Part shown: in pieces, positions 34,341 through 43,300 of the stretch | Position numbering within the stretch: position 1 is the first letter of the stretch | Layout of the letters: every line of letters begins with the position of its first letter | Assembly (NCBI GenBank): GCA_019358985.1 | Contig: JAHHIJ010000007.1 | Coordinates: forward strand, 124,001 to 188,000 | Direction: 5' to 3' | DNA from: Tolypothrix brevis GSE-NOS-MK-07-07A | GTDB lineage: Bacteria; Cyanobacteriota; Cyanobacteriia; Cyanobacteriales; Nostocaceae | DNA: 64,000 nucleotides | Notes under the pieces: model-generated | Seen by the model: only the letters and a program-made list of their open reading frames with translations | Told to the model about the DNA's origin: nothing | Database searches by the model: none | Translations under genes and position numbers: made by a program

Positions 34341-34958
34341 TTAATCGAAATCAGTCGGCAAATTTGGATTGCGGTGATGTTGAAAAAGTCGCGTAATTTG
34401 TGCTGGTGTCACACGTCCTAAAGATAACTCAGGAATATTATCTTCTGCAAAAAATCCTACTTCCTCAGTTTCAATACTTGGTGAAGCAGAACCCCCAATT
34501 AATTCACAGAGAAAAAACAGTTTATAGACGTAATGTAGAAAAGGAGGATGTCCTTGTCTATCTCTATCATACACAGCCAAAACTTTCACAGTGCGGGTTA
34601 AATAACCGGATTCTTCATAAGTTTCTCTCACGCTTACTTCACTTGGAGAATCACCGATATCAGCCCATCCACCAGGTAAAGTCCAACAGCCATCAGATCG
34701 TTCTTTAACTAATAATATGGTATCGCCTTGAAAGACAACTCCGCGCACATCAACTTTCGGAGTAGCATAACCGACATCACGAGCGAATAAATCCAGAATA
34801 GAGCTTTGTTCTGTATTTGAATAAGTGGATAAAATTTCCGCCGCAATTTCTTGCACTTGTTGAAAGCGCTGAAGATCAAAAGGATTTTCAGAATAAGTTA
34901 AACCATTTTGAGCGATCGCTTGCAACTTTTGCGCCCATTCTAGCCATTTTGGTTGCAC
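34341..34958 (-). CDS. NUDIX hydrolase with N-terminal helical domain
   Basis: A 205-aa hydrolase. Residues 1-60 form the helical N-terminal domain seen in YjhB-type ADP-ribose pyrophosphatases. The Nudix box (about 100-122) reads GGWADIGDSPSEVSVRETYE then ESGY, keeping the REtyEEsG metal site but with Asp-Ser at the usual Glu position, as is common in this subgroup. Substrates are nucleoside diphosphate derivatives such as ADP-ribose. It starts at GTG 34958 and precedes the dioxygenase gene by 12 bases. The pairing may reflect shared transcription only. Confidence 0.9.
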   Translation of the reverse strand: MQPKWLEWAQKLQAIAQNGLTYSENPFDLQRFQQVQEIAAEILSTYSNTEQSSILDLFARDVGYATPKVDVRGVVFQGDTILLVKERSDGCWTLPGGWADIGDSPSEVSVRETYEESGYLTRTVKVLAVYDRDRQGHPPFLHYVYKLFFLCELIGGSASPSIETEEVGFFAEDNIPELSLGRVTPAQITRLFQHHRNPNLPTDFD

Positions 34959-34990
34959 AATTTTCTCCTATAAATTCGCCCTCAGGAAGC

Positions 34991-35090
34991 CCTCAGACTG
35001 GAAGTCTGGGGCTACACAAACAAAGTCCGCCTTCGCGGACTTGATAAAGCCTGCGTAGGCAGGCTTCGTTCGTATAGCCGCGACTTCAGT
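34991..35090. repeat. Cluster of three hairpins between pgk and the NUDIX gene
   Basis: CCTCAGACT-GGA-AGTCTGGGG at about 34991, AAGTCCGC-CTTC-GCGGACTT at 35023-35042 and AAGCCTGC-GTAG-GCAGGCTT at 35047-35066 follow each other. Then comes TATAGCCGCGACTTCAGTCG, which recurs in altered form near 20440. This dispersed composite probably also ends pgk transcription. Confidence 0.8.
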
Positions 35091-35098
35091 CGTCAGGC

Positions 35099-36301
35099 TT
35101 ACGCTTCATCTAAAGCGACAATTCCAGGTAATTCTTTACCTTCGAGTAACTCCAAGCTGGCGCCACCACCGGTGGAAATGTGGCTCATTTGATCAGCTAA
35201 ACCGACCTTTTCCACAGCCGCTACAGAGTCGCCACCGCCGATAATAGTGATGGCGCCTGTTTTGCTGATGTCGGCTAAAGTGTGAGCGATCGCTTCTGTA
35301 CCTGCGGCAAACTTATCAAACTCAAAAACGCCCATCGGACCATTCCAAATCACCGTCTTGCAGTCAGCAAGGGCATCTTGGAACACTTTTATTGAGTCAG
35401 GACCAATATCCAAACCCATCCAACCATCGGGGATATTTTCAATGCTGACGGTTTGAGAATCGGCATCAGGAGCAAATTTATCTGCTACAACCACATCTGT
35501 GGGAAGCAGCAAGTCTACACCGCGTTCTTTAGCTTTAGCTTCCAAAGACTTCGCTAACTCTATCTTGTCATCTTCCACCAACGACTTACCGACATTCAAA
35601 CCACGGGCTTTATAGAAGGTGAAAATCATTCCCCCACCGATGATTAGTTTGTCGCATTTTTCCAGCAGTGCTTCAATTACACCGATTTTGCTGGAAACTT
35701 TGGAACCGCCGATAATTGCTGCTAAAGGACGTTGAGGATTTGCGATCGCACTTTGCAAATATTGCAATTCCTTTTCAATCAAATATCCCCCAACCGAAGG
35801 ACTGAGATATTTAGTCACACCTTCGGTAGATGCGTGAGCGCGGTGTGCCGTGCCAAAAGCATCATTAACATACAAATCAGCATTTGCGGCGAGTTTTTTC
35901 GCAAATTCTGGATCATTTTGCTCCTCTTCTTTGTAGAAGCGGACATTTTCTAGCAATAGAACTTGTCCATTTTGCAATGCTCCCACTGTTGCCGCAACTT
36001 CATCGCCGATGCTGTCATTAGTTTTGACGACTTCTTGCCCTAGCAACTCCGACAAGCGCTTTGCAACTGGAGTTAGGCGTAATTTGTCATCCACACCTTT
36101 AGGACGCCCAAAATGGCTAACTAGAATCACCTTAGCACCCTTCTGCGTCAAATCCTGGATGGTTGGCAGGGCAGCGCGAATGCGAGTGTCGTCTGTAATG
36201 TTGCCAGCATCGTCTACAGGCACGTTAAAGTCAACCCGCACCAAAGCGCGTTTGCCGGATAAGTCAGAAGCGGATAAATTTGCTAAAGTTTTTTTGGACA
36301 T
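35099..36301 (-). CDS. pgk: Phosphoglycerate kinase
   Basis: A 400-aa monomeric glycolytic and Calvin-cycle enzyme, converting 3-phosphoglycerate and ATP to 1,3-bisphosphoglycerate. Signatures are [14 protein letters not shown] (about 19-32), [10 protein letters not shown] (about 61-70), [15 protein letters not shown] (about 198-212), and the nucleotide site [17 protein letters not shown] followed by [18 protein letters not shown]. Length is normal. The start at ATG 36301 gives the usual MSKKTLANL. It is divergent from the universal stress gene; a composite hairpin repeat lies downstream. A single-copy housekeeping gene. Confidence 0.98.
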   Translation of the reverse strand: MSKKTLANLSASDLSGKRALVRVDFNVPVDDAGNITDDTRIRAALPTIQDLTQKGAKVILVSHFGRPKGVDDKLRLTPVAKRLSELLGQEVVKTNDSIGDEVAATVGALQNGQVLLLENVRFYKEEEQNDPEFAKKLAANADLYVNDAFGTAHRAHASTEGVTKYLSPSVGGYLIEKELQYLQSAIANPQRPLAAIIGGSKVSSKIGVIEALLEKCDKLIIGGGMIFTFYKARGLNVGKSLVEDDKIELAKSLEAKAKERGVDLLLPTDVVVADKFAPDADSQTVSIENIPDGWMGLDIGPDSIKVFQDALADCKTVIWNGPMGVFEFDKFAAGTEAIAHTLADISKTGAITIIGGGDSVAAVEKVGLADQMSHISTGGGASLELLEGKELPGIVALDEA

Positions 36302-36391
36302 AATACAAACCTTGCGATCGCCTTTTTGTTATTTTTTGTAAGTAGAGCCATTCCAGATTTTACCGGAGTAAGGGCTACGCAGGTGAATTAG

Positions 36392-36799
36392 ATGTTCAAA
36401 ATAGTTTTATTTCCACTTGATCACAGCCGGGAAGCGCGGGAAGCCGCTGACGTGGTTGCCAACATCGTGCAAAAGTACGGTAGTCGCTTAGTGCTGCTGT
36501 CTGTTGTCGAAGAACCCAACCCAGAAGCACCAACTACAGATCCCATGATGTCAACGGAAGCGGTTGCCAAACTGCTGCAAAATGCCCAAGCTTTATTTGC
36601 CCAACAAGGCATTCAAGCCGAAACCATCGAAAGAAAAGGCAACCCTGCCTTTACAATTTGTGACGTTGCCGATGAAATTAATGCAAATTTAATCATCATG
36701 GGCTGTCGCGGACTTGGTTTGACTGAAGAAGGAGCAACAGATAGTGTCACCACTCGTGTGACGAATCTTTCACCTTGTCCAGTGTTGATTGTTCCTTAA
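36392..36799 (+). CDS. Universal stress protein (UspA family)
   Basis: A 135-aa UspA-domain protein. It begins MFKIVLFPLDHSREAREAAD and has LVLLSVVEEPNPE, NLIIMGCRGLGL and a C-terminal CPVLIVP. The ATP-binding loop G-x-x-G-(9x)-G-S/T is partly kept as GCRGLGLTEEGATDSVT, so nucleotide binding is possible. UspA proteins respond to starvation, light and oxidative stress. It has its own promoter region, divergent from pgk (90 bases between starts). A GTAGAGACG-type palindrome at 36805-36834 follows directly and may terminate it. Confidence 0.92.
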   Translation: MFKIVLFPLDHSREAREAADVVANIVQKYGSRLVLLSVVEEPNPEAPTTDPMMSTEAVAKLLQNAQALFAQQGIQAETIERKGNPAFTICDVADEINANLIIMGCRGLGLTEEGATDSVTTRVTNLSPCPVLIVP

Positions 36800-36804
36800 T
36801 AAAG

Positions 36805-36834
36805 TGTAGAGACGCGATTTATCGCGTCTTTATA
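36805..36834. repeat. Palindrome (CGAT/ATCG inner stem) after the stress gene
   Basis: GTAGAGACG-CGATTTATCG-CGTCTTTAT lies 5 bases past the stop codon. Beyond it, 36940-37035 is a composite with GGAGACGCTCCGCGAACG, a word repeated in many cyanobacterial genomes. No gene is seen in 36835-37075. Confidence 0.8.
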
Positions 36835-37075
36835 GAATTAGGAGTGAGGAATTATGAATTAAGAATTAGTTAAATTTGTCGGGTGCGTTAACACAGTGTA
36901 ATCCCAAGTCCGCTAAAATACTTGTCATTACGAACGCAGCGATAGCGGAGTGAAGTAATCCCAATTCATTGCGATTGCTTCTCCTGTCGGAGACGCTCCG
37001 CGAACGTTTCACTCCGTTGCACTCGCTTCGGACATACGGTAAGTGATTAACCGGACTTGATATAACGCACCAATT

Positions 37076-37531
37076 TTAATCATAAATACGAAAATCATCT
37101 AATATCAAAACGCGCAATTCTGTAACGCGCTTAAATGTGACATCATTTGTTAAAAAAGCTTCACACCCTGCTGCTAAAGCGACAGTAATTTGAAAAGCAT
37201 CTGGTAATTGTAAATTATATCTAGCGCGTATTTGAGCAGCTTCTATTGCTCTGCTTGGGTTATTAATAGCTACAAATTCAATATTTTCCGTGTCAGTCAT
37301 TAATGCAATAAAATCTTCCTGTAACTCAGTTTGTCCCAAACGATAGGGTTGAACCAAACATTCCGCTAAAGTAATAGGTGAAACAACACCCATCGGTGAA
37401 CCGCTCAAAATACAATCAAAAACGGCTGTGACAAGTGGCAAATATTGTAAATGTCTTTCAACTGCATAAATAACTGGCGCGGTATCCAGAAATAAGCGAT
37501 TCACACCCTGTAAACTATCTGTAATACTCAC
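37076..37531 (-). CDS. PIN-domain toxin (VapC-like)
   Basis: A 151-aa PIN-domain ribonuclease. The acidic site is visible: Asp16 in RLFLDTAPVIYA, Glu in TLAECLVQP (near 58), Asp in LPDAFQITVALAAG (near 110) and Asp in FLTNDVTFKRV (near 130). PIN toxins cleave RNA and are held by the antitoxin made from the same operon. It starts with GTG overlapping the antitoxin stop as GTGA at 37528-37531. Order (antitoxin first) is classical. Confidence 0.9.
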   Translation of the reverse strand: MSITDSLQGVNRLFLDTAPVIYAVERHLQYLPLVTAVFDCILSGSPMGVVSPITLAECLVQPYRLGQTELQEDFIALMTDTENIEFVAINNPSRAIEAAQIRARYNLQLPDAFQITVALAAGCEAFLTNDVTFKRVTELRVLILDDFRIYD

Positions 37532-37788
37532 TCCTCTTTCCTTATTTGCTTTTCTGCAATTTCTAAATCGGGAAACTCGCCCCGTCGCATTCGAGTAACA
37601 TATTCCTGAGCATCCATACCCCCTAGCATATTTGGCGCTATACCAATAAACTCCATAATATTGCGGCTTGGTTTGCGTTTGATTTCGCAGCGTTGCAGCC
37701 TTTGTGTTAAATAGGCAATTAGACGCAATTGCTCATCTGGTGTAAGTGCGTCTGCTTGCTTCATTAATTCCCGTAATTCTTGAGACAT
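37528..37788 (-). CDS. Antitoxin partner of the PIN toxin
   Basis: An 86-aa protein with an N-terminal helix-rich region (QELRELMKQADALTPDEQLR, LIAYLTQRLQ) and a basic/acidic C-terminal part (GEFPDLEIAEKQIRKEE). It precedes and overlaps the PIN toxin gene. No classical DNA-binding motif such as AbrB or Phd is obvious, so its class is not assigned. Role inferred from the coupled arrangement and size. Confidence 0.75.
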   Translation of the reverse strand: MSQELRELMKQADALTPDEQLRLIAYLTQRLQRCEIKRKPSRNIMEFIGIAPNMLGGMDAQEYVTRMRRGEFPDLEIAEKQIRKEE

Positions 37789-38042
37789 TTTCGTTTTTTT
37801 GGTTGCGTTTACACGGACATGATATTACCAAGAAGGGGAAAAGGGGAAAGGGTAAGGGGTAAAGTCAGGTTGAAAAAACTTTTCCCCACATGGTATAAAG
37901 CCCCTATTTTTAAATATGGACACATATAAAGGAAGATTTTACCAGACACTTGTGCGCTCATTAATCAGCATCCCGGAAGTGAAACCCCTATTTTTAAATA
38001 TGGGGTTTATGAGTCCCCTTTCCCCTTTCCCCCTCTTTCTCA
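37789..38042. repeat. Gap with repeated CCCCTATTTTTAAATATGG words
   Basis: A purine-rich tract GGGGAAAAGGGGAAAGGG near 37834 is followed by two copies of CCCCTATTTTTAAATATGG (about 37908 and 37985). The second is followed by GGTTTATGAG. The same word occurs near 13696 and 21168. No gene is visible. Confidence 0.6.
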
Positions 38043-38490
38043 TCATTCGATATAATCAAAAACTTTTTTGAGTTGAGGAACCGATGGAAAGTTGAATTCA
38101 ACAGGTTCTTCGGTTGATGTCTTTGGTGTGGGTAACGATGCTGACATTTTATGAGAATTTATGGCACACCAGAAGCGGATCTGAGTTTGCTTTTCTAATC
38201 GGGTAGCGATCGCTCTGAGCAATTGCTCTACTGTACACGGTTTGGTAAGATAGTCATCTGCGCCCAATTCCATACCTTTAGTGTCGCCTGTGAGTGCCTC
38301 CGCTGCCTGATTTACATAGCAAAATTTTGAGTTTTGAATTAGGAAAACACTAGCATCGGTGTTTTCTGCTAAAATGCGAAATCTCGATTCGTTCAGCCTG
38401 AGTGCTGCTTCAGTGCGTTTGAATTCTGTAACGTCCCAAATACTCCACACTCTGCCGATAATTTTCTCATCAAGTCGCTGGGGTTCCGAG
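38043..38490 (-). pseudogene. Remnant of a PAS/response-regulator sensor gene
   Basis: The reading frame contains a PAS C-terminal end (SEPQRLDEKIIGRVWSIWD then VTEFKRTEAAL), the start of a second PAS domain, and then suddenly the end of a receiver domain (KGMELGADDYLTKPCTVEQL then LRAIATRLEKQ). The middle of the second PAS and most of the receiver are missing, so an in-frame internal deletion is evident. The upstream part of the gene is cut exactly where a 19-bp terminal repeat of a decayed insertion element begins (38492). The ATG-started part (38043-38450) could still be translated but would have no kinase or full receiver. Confidence 0.75.
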
Positions 38491-39095
38491 TTAGGGTTAG
38501 CGCATCTTAAAGTGTCACAGTCAATATTGACAAATAATCAAATATATAAATCAGATAATTAGAAAACTTTTTGGTATAAAATCTTGATTGTATACGTAAA
38601 TATTTAGATAATCGTTACGAGAAAGTGTAATATCCATTATATTAATAATGCGATAAAAGTCTAATATTAGTAAGCTATTACAATCTATTAGTGTTATTGG
38701 TAATGACAATTGAATCTACTTTTTTATCCGTAAATATCAAAAAAGAAATGTCAAAATAAATCTCTGTATTTTTTCATCATTAAACTTAAATAGTTTTTGA
38801 AAATAATACTATTGTTTTAGCAAGTTGAAACAATAGTAGCAAATGACACTATAAATTTAAAAACATCAGAATTATTACGGTTTACAAAAAACTATAAATT
38901 TATATATTGCAACTTTTGTTTGATTAATTTAAAAAGTAAAAAAATGTAGTCACCTTAGAAAAGGTATAAAATTTACCTAACCTTACTTGATCAAGAATTA
39001 AACTTGTATTTTTTGTATACTTAGTAACTTTTTTATTTACATAAATACGATTGACAAAATGACCGTTATTAAACTTATATAAGCTTATTTATTCA

Positions 39096-39164
39096 ATGAT
39101 AATCAAACCGGAAGGAGGGAGACGAGCATCCCTCCTTCCACCCCCTAAACGATAATCATTATCA
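39096..39164. promoter_or_regulatory. Nested hairpin with Fur-box-like sequence
   Basis: An 11-bp perfect stem GGAAGGAGGGA / TCCCTCCTTCC (39110-39139, 8-base loop) is enclosed by AATGATAATC (39096-39105) and GATAATCATT (39151-39160), which pair with one mismatch. The right arm CGATAATCATTATCA (39150-39164) differs by one base from TGATAATCATTATCA, the core of the Fur box. It lies in a gene-free AT-rich region; function unproven. Confidence 0.35.
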
Positions 39165-39446
39165 GCAAAAAAACTCGAATATTAAAAGTGAAGCATAAAC
39201 TGAGGCACTCATTCTTGAAGCATATCATGAGTTAAAATCTCATTTTTTGTTTCAAATCACAATGAGTACTTATGAATAAATAATAAAGCAGACTTAATAT
39301 ATTAATACTGATAAAAATTAGGCACCGCAATTCAAGAATCAATTTCAATATTTAGTGTTTATGTACTAAGCTAAATTTTCTATATAAGATTGATAATTAA
39401 CAGCTTTTTCATGTATCGTTAAAAATTAACAATATCTGAAAAAGCC

Positions 39447-39846
39447 ATGAAATTAAAGCCAAAAATCACAATTGCTGAACATTTTAATGATATTGAAGAC
39501 CCAAGAATAGAACGTAGTAAACTACACAAATTATCCGATATAACAATAACTATATGTGCGGTAATCTGTGGAGCGGAAACATGGGAAGATATTGAATTGT
39601 TCGGAGATTGTAAACATAAATTTTTAAAAGGATTTTTAGAATTACCAAGATGTTGCATTTAAAGAAGATGATTGTCGAATTAGGAAAGACAATGCTCCTG
39701 AAAATATGGCAATTATTAGGCACATCGCCCTTAATCTTTTAAATCAAGAAAAGCACCTTAAAAAAGGTGTAAAACGTAAACGAAATTTGGCTGGATGGGA
39801 TAATGAGTACTTAATGGAAATCTTAACTGGTGCTAACCAATTATAG
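39447..39846 (+). pseudogene. ISAs1-family transposase with internal deletion
   Basis: The first part (39447 to about 39648) encodes the ISAs1 N-terminus: 'FNDIEDPRIERSKLHKLSDI', 'CAVICGAETWEDIELFGDCK', FLKGFLELP. In another frame the C-terminus follows at once: DVAFKEDDCRIRKDNAPENM, AIIRHIALNLLNQEKHLKK, GVKRKRNLAGWDNEYLMEIL. About 230 central residues, including the DDE catalytic core, are missing, and the joined parts are out of frame. The gene is inactive. Confidence 0.88.
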
Positions 39847-40087
39847 ATTTTATTAATTTCATTATTTTATTAATTTAGGTATGATGTTTTACTCATTTTA
39901 CCTTCGGATTTTTGTATGCAATTTTATAATTTTTTAATTGTAATATTTGTTTTAATTATTAATTTATCTTTAACGTTAAAAAATCTATATCATTTTCTGA
40001 CTTAAATCTTTATATGTGGAAATTACGTAAGTAATAATTTTGATTTTTTAAAATTAAGATGCGCTTGCCCTAGCTGATCACACATAC

Positions 40088-40221
40088 TGTAGAGACGTTC
40101 CGGTGGAACGTCTCTACTAGTCTGTCAACATAAAAATGAAGGATGTAGAGACGCGAAATTTCGCGTCTCTACAAGTTTTGGGATAGTACAAACAATCCCT
40201 CAAAATCAAATTGACAGACTA
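40088..40221. repeat. Palindrome plus 104-bp element with TAGTCTGTCAA ends
   Basis: A palindrome with inner stem TTCC/GGAA lies at 40088-40117. It is followed by an element bounded by TAGTCTGTCAA (40118-40128) and TTGACAGACTA (40211-40221), which holds a palindrome with inner stem CGAAA/TTTCG at 40144-40173. The outer ends are unlike those of the other element types. Confidence 0.88.
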
Positions 40222-40301
40222 CTACGATGGTAGGTAGGTTTTTATTACTCTTTTTTTTGTCAATTGAGAAAGCGATCGCTATTTTTCTTTAACCACAGTC
40301 G

Positions 40302-43300
40302 CTATTGGCAGATATTGCGATCGCCTGTATTCAAATTGGGGTTACTTGTGAGATAATCATGCAAGCGATCGCATCCACGCTTTAATAATTGGGACAAATT
40401 CAATGTTTGCAGTTCTATCCCCGTCAATCGCCAAATTTTTACTGTCTTATCTTGACTTGCCGAAACAATCATCTTACCATCAGAACTAAAATTAACACTT
40501 CTCACATCACCAGTATGTCCCTGGAAAGTTCTCAGCAACATCCCACTGTGTAAACTCCAGAGTTTGATAGTGTCGTCATCACTAGCCGAAGCAATCATTT
40601 TACCGTCAGGAGAAAAGCTCAAATTATTAACCGCATCAGTATGTCCGATTAAGTTTTGCAACAAGCGACCGTCCGGACTCCAAAGTTTGACTGTACCATC
40701 CTGACTACCAGAGGCTATTATCTTACCATCTGAGCTGAAAGTTAAAGCCCAAATACTAGCATTGTGTCCATTAAGAGTTTTTAACAACTTGCCATCCCGA
40801 CTCCAAAGTTTGATAGTATTATCAGCACTGACTGATGCTAAGAACTTACCATCTGGGCTAAATTCAACGTTAGTCACCCAGCCTTTATGCCCCTTAAGAG
40901 CATTTAGCAAGCGACCGTCCATACTCCAGAGTTTAACAGTTTTGTCAGCACTGGCAGAAGCAAGGATTTTCGCATCAGGACTGAAGCTCATATTAATTAT
41001 CCAATCAGTATGTCCCTTGAGGATGTGCAGCAAAGAGCCATCACGTTTTCGCAGTTGGATAGTATTATTAGCACTCGCAGTCGCCACCGTGTTTTCGTCC
41101 GGGGTGAAGCTAATGCTGGTAATATCATTAATGGGGGAAGAGGTAGATTTTAGCAACTTCCCTTCTAAACTCCAGAGTTTCATCGTTTTATCGTTGCTGA
41201 CCGAGAAAACGGTATTACCTTGAGGATTAAACCAAGCGCTATTCACACTATCGAGATGTCCAAAAAGAGTTTTTGGCGCATTGATATCAAGGTTCCAAAG
41301 TCTTACTGTATAATCATCGCTAGCGGAAGCAAGTAGTTGACCGTCTGAACTAAAACTAACGCTATTGACTACATGATTATGTCCCTGTAAAGTCTCCAAT
41401 AATTGACCATCTAAACTCCAAAGTTTGATGGTTTTATCAATACTCGCACTTGCGATGATTTTACCGTCAGGTGAAAAACTAATGCTTTTAACATCGCTGT
41501 TATGTCCAATTAGCGTATTAAGCAAACTACCGTCACGATTCCAGAGTTTAACAGTATTATCAGCACTAGCGGAAGCAATTGTCTGTCCATCTGGTGACCA
41601 AGCGACACTCAAAACCTCACCAGTATGTCCTGGCAAAGTTTTTAGCAAGCGACCATCTAAACTCCACAGTTTAATTGTGCGATCGTCGCTACCAGAAGCA
41701 ATAATATCACCTTGAGGTGAAAAAGTAACGCTATTTACACCTTGTTGGTGTCCGCTAAGAGTTTTCAGTAACTTGCCATCAAGACTCCAGAGTTTGATAG
41801 TATCATCATTGCTAGCCGAAACAATTATTTGACCATCGGGGGAGAAAGCAACGCTATTAACTCCATCATTATGTCCAGAAAGAGTTTTCAGCAACTTGCC
41901 ATCCCGACTCCAAAGTTTGATGGTTGCATCGGTACCTCCCGAAGCTAAGATTTGTCCATCAGGAGAGAAACTTACACTATTGACTCCATCGCTATGTCCG
42001 CGTAAAGTGTGAAGTAATTTGCCGTTACGCTTCCAAAGTTTGATAGTTGTATCAGTACTTGCCGAAGCTAGCATTTTACCATCGTTTGAGAAACTGACAC
42101 TACTAACCCAAGAATTATGTCCAATCAAACGGTTGCGTTCTTGAGTTTGATCGATCGCCTGTTGTAAAATAGTTGCAGTTACAGTTTGAATCTTTTTTGC
42201 AGTATCAGGATACATCACCAGACTGGAAAACATCATCCTCTGTAACTCTTGCCCTGCCTTAACACTAGTTGATAGTGCTTCCAATTGCTTATGGGAGAAA
42301 AGAAGGTTTTCTGACAAAGAATTTAAAGCTTGTATCTCTCGCAACTGCGCTTTTTGACTTTGCTGATAAGCTAAACCTGCAAAAGAGAAAGCAGCCAATC
42401 CTAGAATACTAATAACAGTTACAGCTTTTTGCGCTTGTTTTAGTCTGCGTTTTTCTTGCAGCTGTTGTCGTTGTCTTTCTTCTAGACAAGCAGCAATAAA
42501 TCGCTGAACATCAAAAGATAGTTCCTCAGTGTAATTGATATAAATATCTTCCGCTTCAGCCAAACGCACACCATGCAACAAAAAATCAGATTGTTCACCC
42601 CCATTTTTCCACATCTGTGCAGCTTGTTCAATTTGACGTTGCGATCGCAATCTACCACGATTTTCCTCTAACCACCATCGCAAGGTAGACCAATAGCGAA
42701 TCAGCACCTCATGGGCAACTTCTATCGTCACAGAAGAGGAGGGGGGGATGGGGAGAGGGGGGGAGGGGGAGAGGGGGGGATGGGGAGAGGGGGGGAAAGA
42801 AAAATTATTCTCCTTGTGCCCTTGTCCCCCTGCTCCCCCTGCTCCCCCTGCTCCCCCTGCTCCCCCTGCTCCCCCTGCTCCCCCTGCTCTCCCTGCTTCC
42901 CCTCTCCCCCTCTCCCCCTCTTCCAAATTCACCACTACCAACTTCGCAGCAGTTAACGCTGCCAGTGTCTTTTCTACCAATGGTGCGGGATATTTTTTCA
43001 CAATCAACTCTGATTTATACACCCGTCGCCGAGTATCTTCCGTACCTTCCCCTAACTGCGTCAGTGATAAAAAAATCCAACGAGCGCATTCTTGAGCTTC
43101 AGCATCTAAACTGTCGTAAACAGCTTGTGCTTTACTTTCCAGCGCTCCTTTAATTCCACCCAGGTGCTGCTGATAAGCTTGTAAAGTTAACTTACCTGCA
43201 ACTCGATGTTCCCACAACTGCTCTAAGACAAATTCTAAAAGCGGTAAATCTCCTGGTGAACGATGTAACTCTCGCAACAGCACTTCAACTAACACAGGTT

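Larger units (their letters stand above)
38492..40072. mobile_element. Decayed ISAs1-like element with 19-bp inverted ends
   Basis: The ends TAGGGTTAGCGCATCTTAA at 38492-38510 and the complement of TAGGGCAAGCGCATCTTAA at 40054-40072 match at 17 of 19 bases. Between them lie a ~900-base AT-rich stretch without genes and a transposase remnant (39447-39846). No clear target duplication is seen at the ends. Confidence 0.65.

Noticed and set aside
37921-38030. Possible rho-independent terminator from the CCCCTATTTTTAAATATGG words
   Set aside because: The palindrome is imperfect and AT-centred, and no gene ends directly before it on a matching strand.
40762-41715. Several plus-strand frames opposite the WD40 repeats
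   Set aside because: They arise from the repetitive antisense of WD40 codons and show no independent start signals or domains.
42711-43095. Plus-strand frames with collagen-like (Pro-Cys/Pro-Ala-Pro) repeats
   Set aside because: They are antisense readings of the in-frame microsatellite in the giant caspase gene, which has clear domains across the region.
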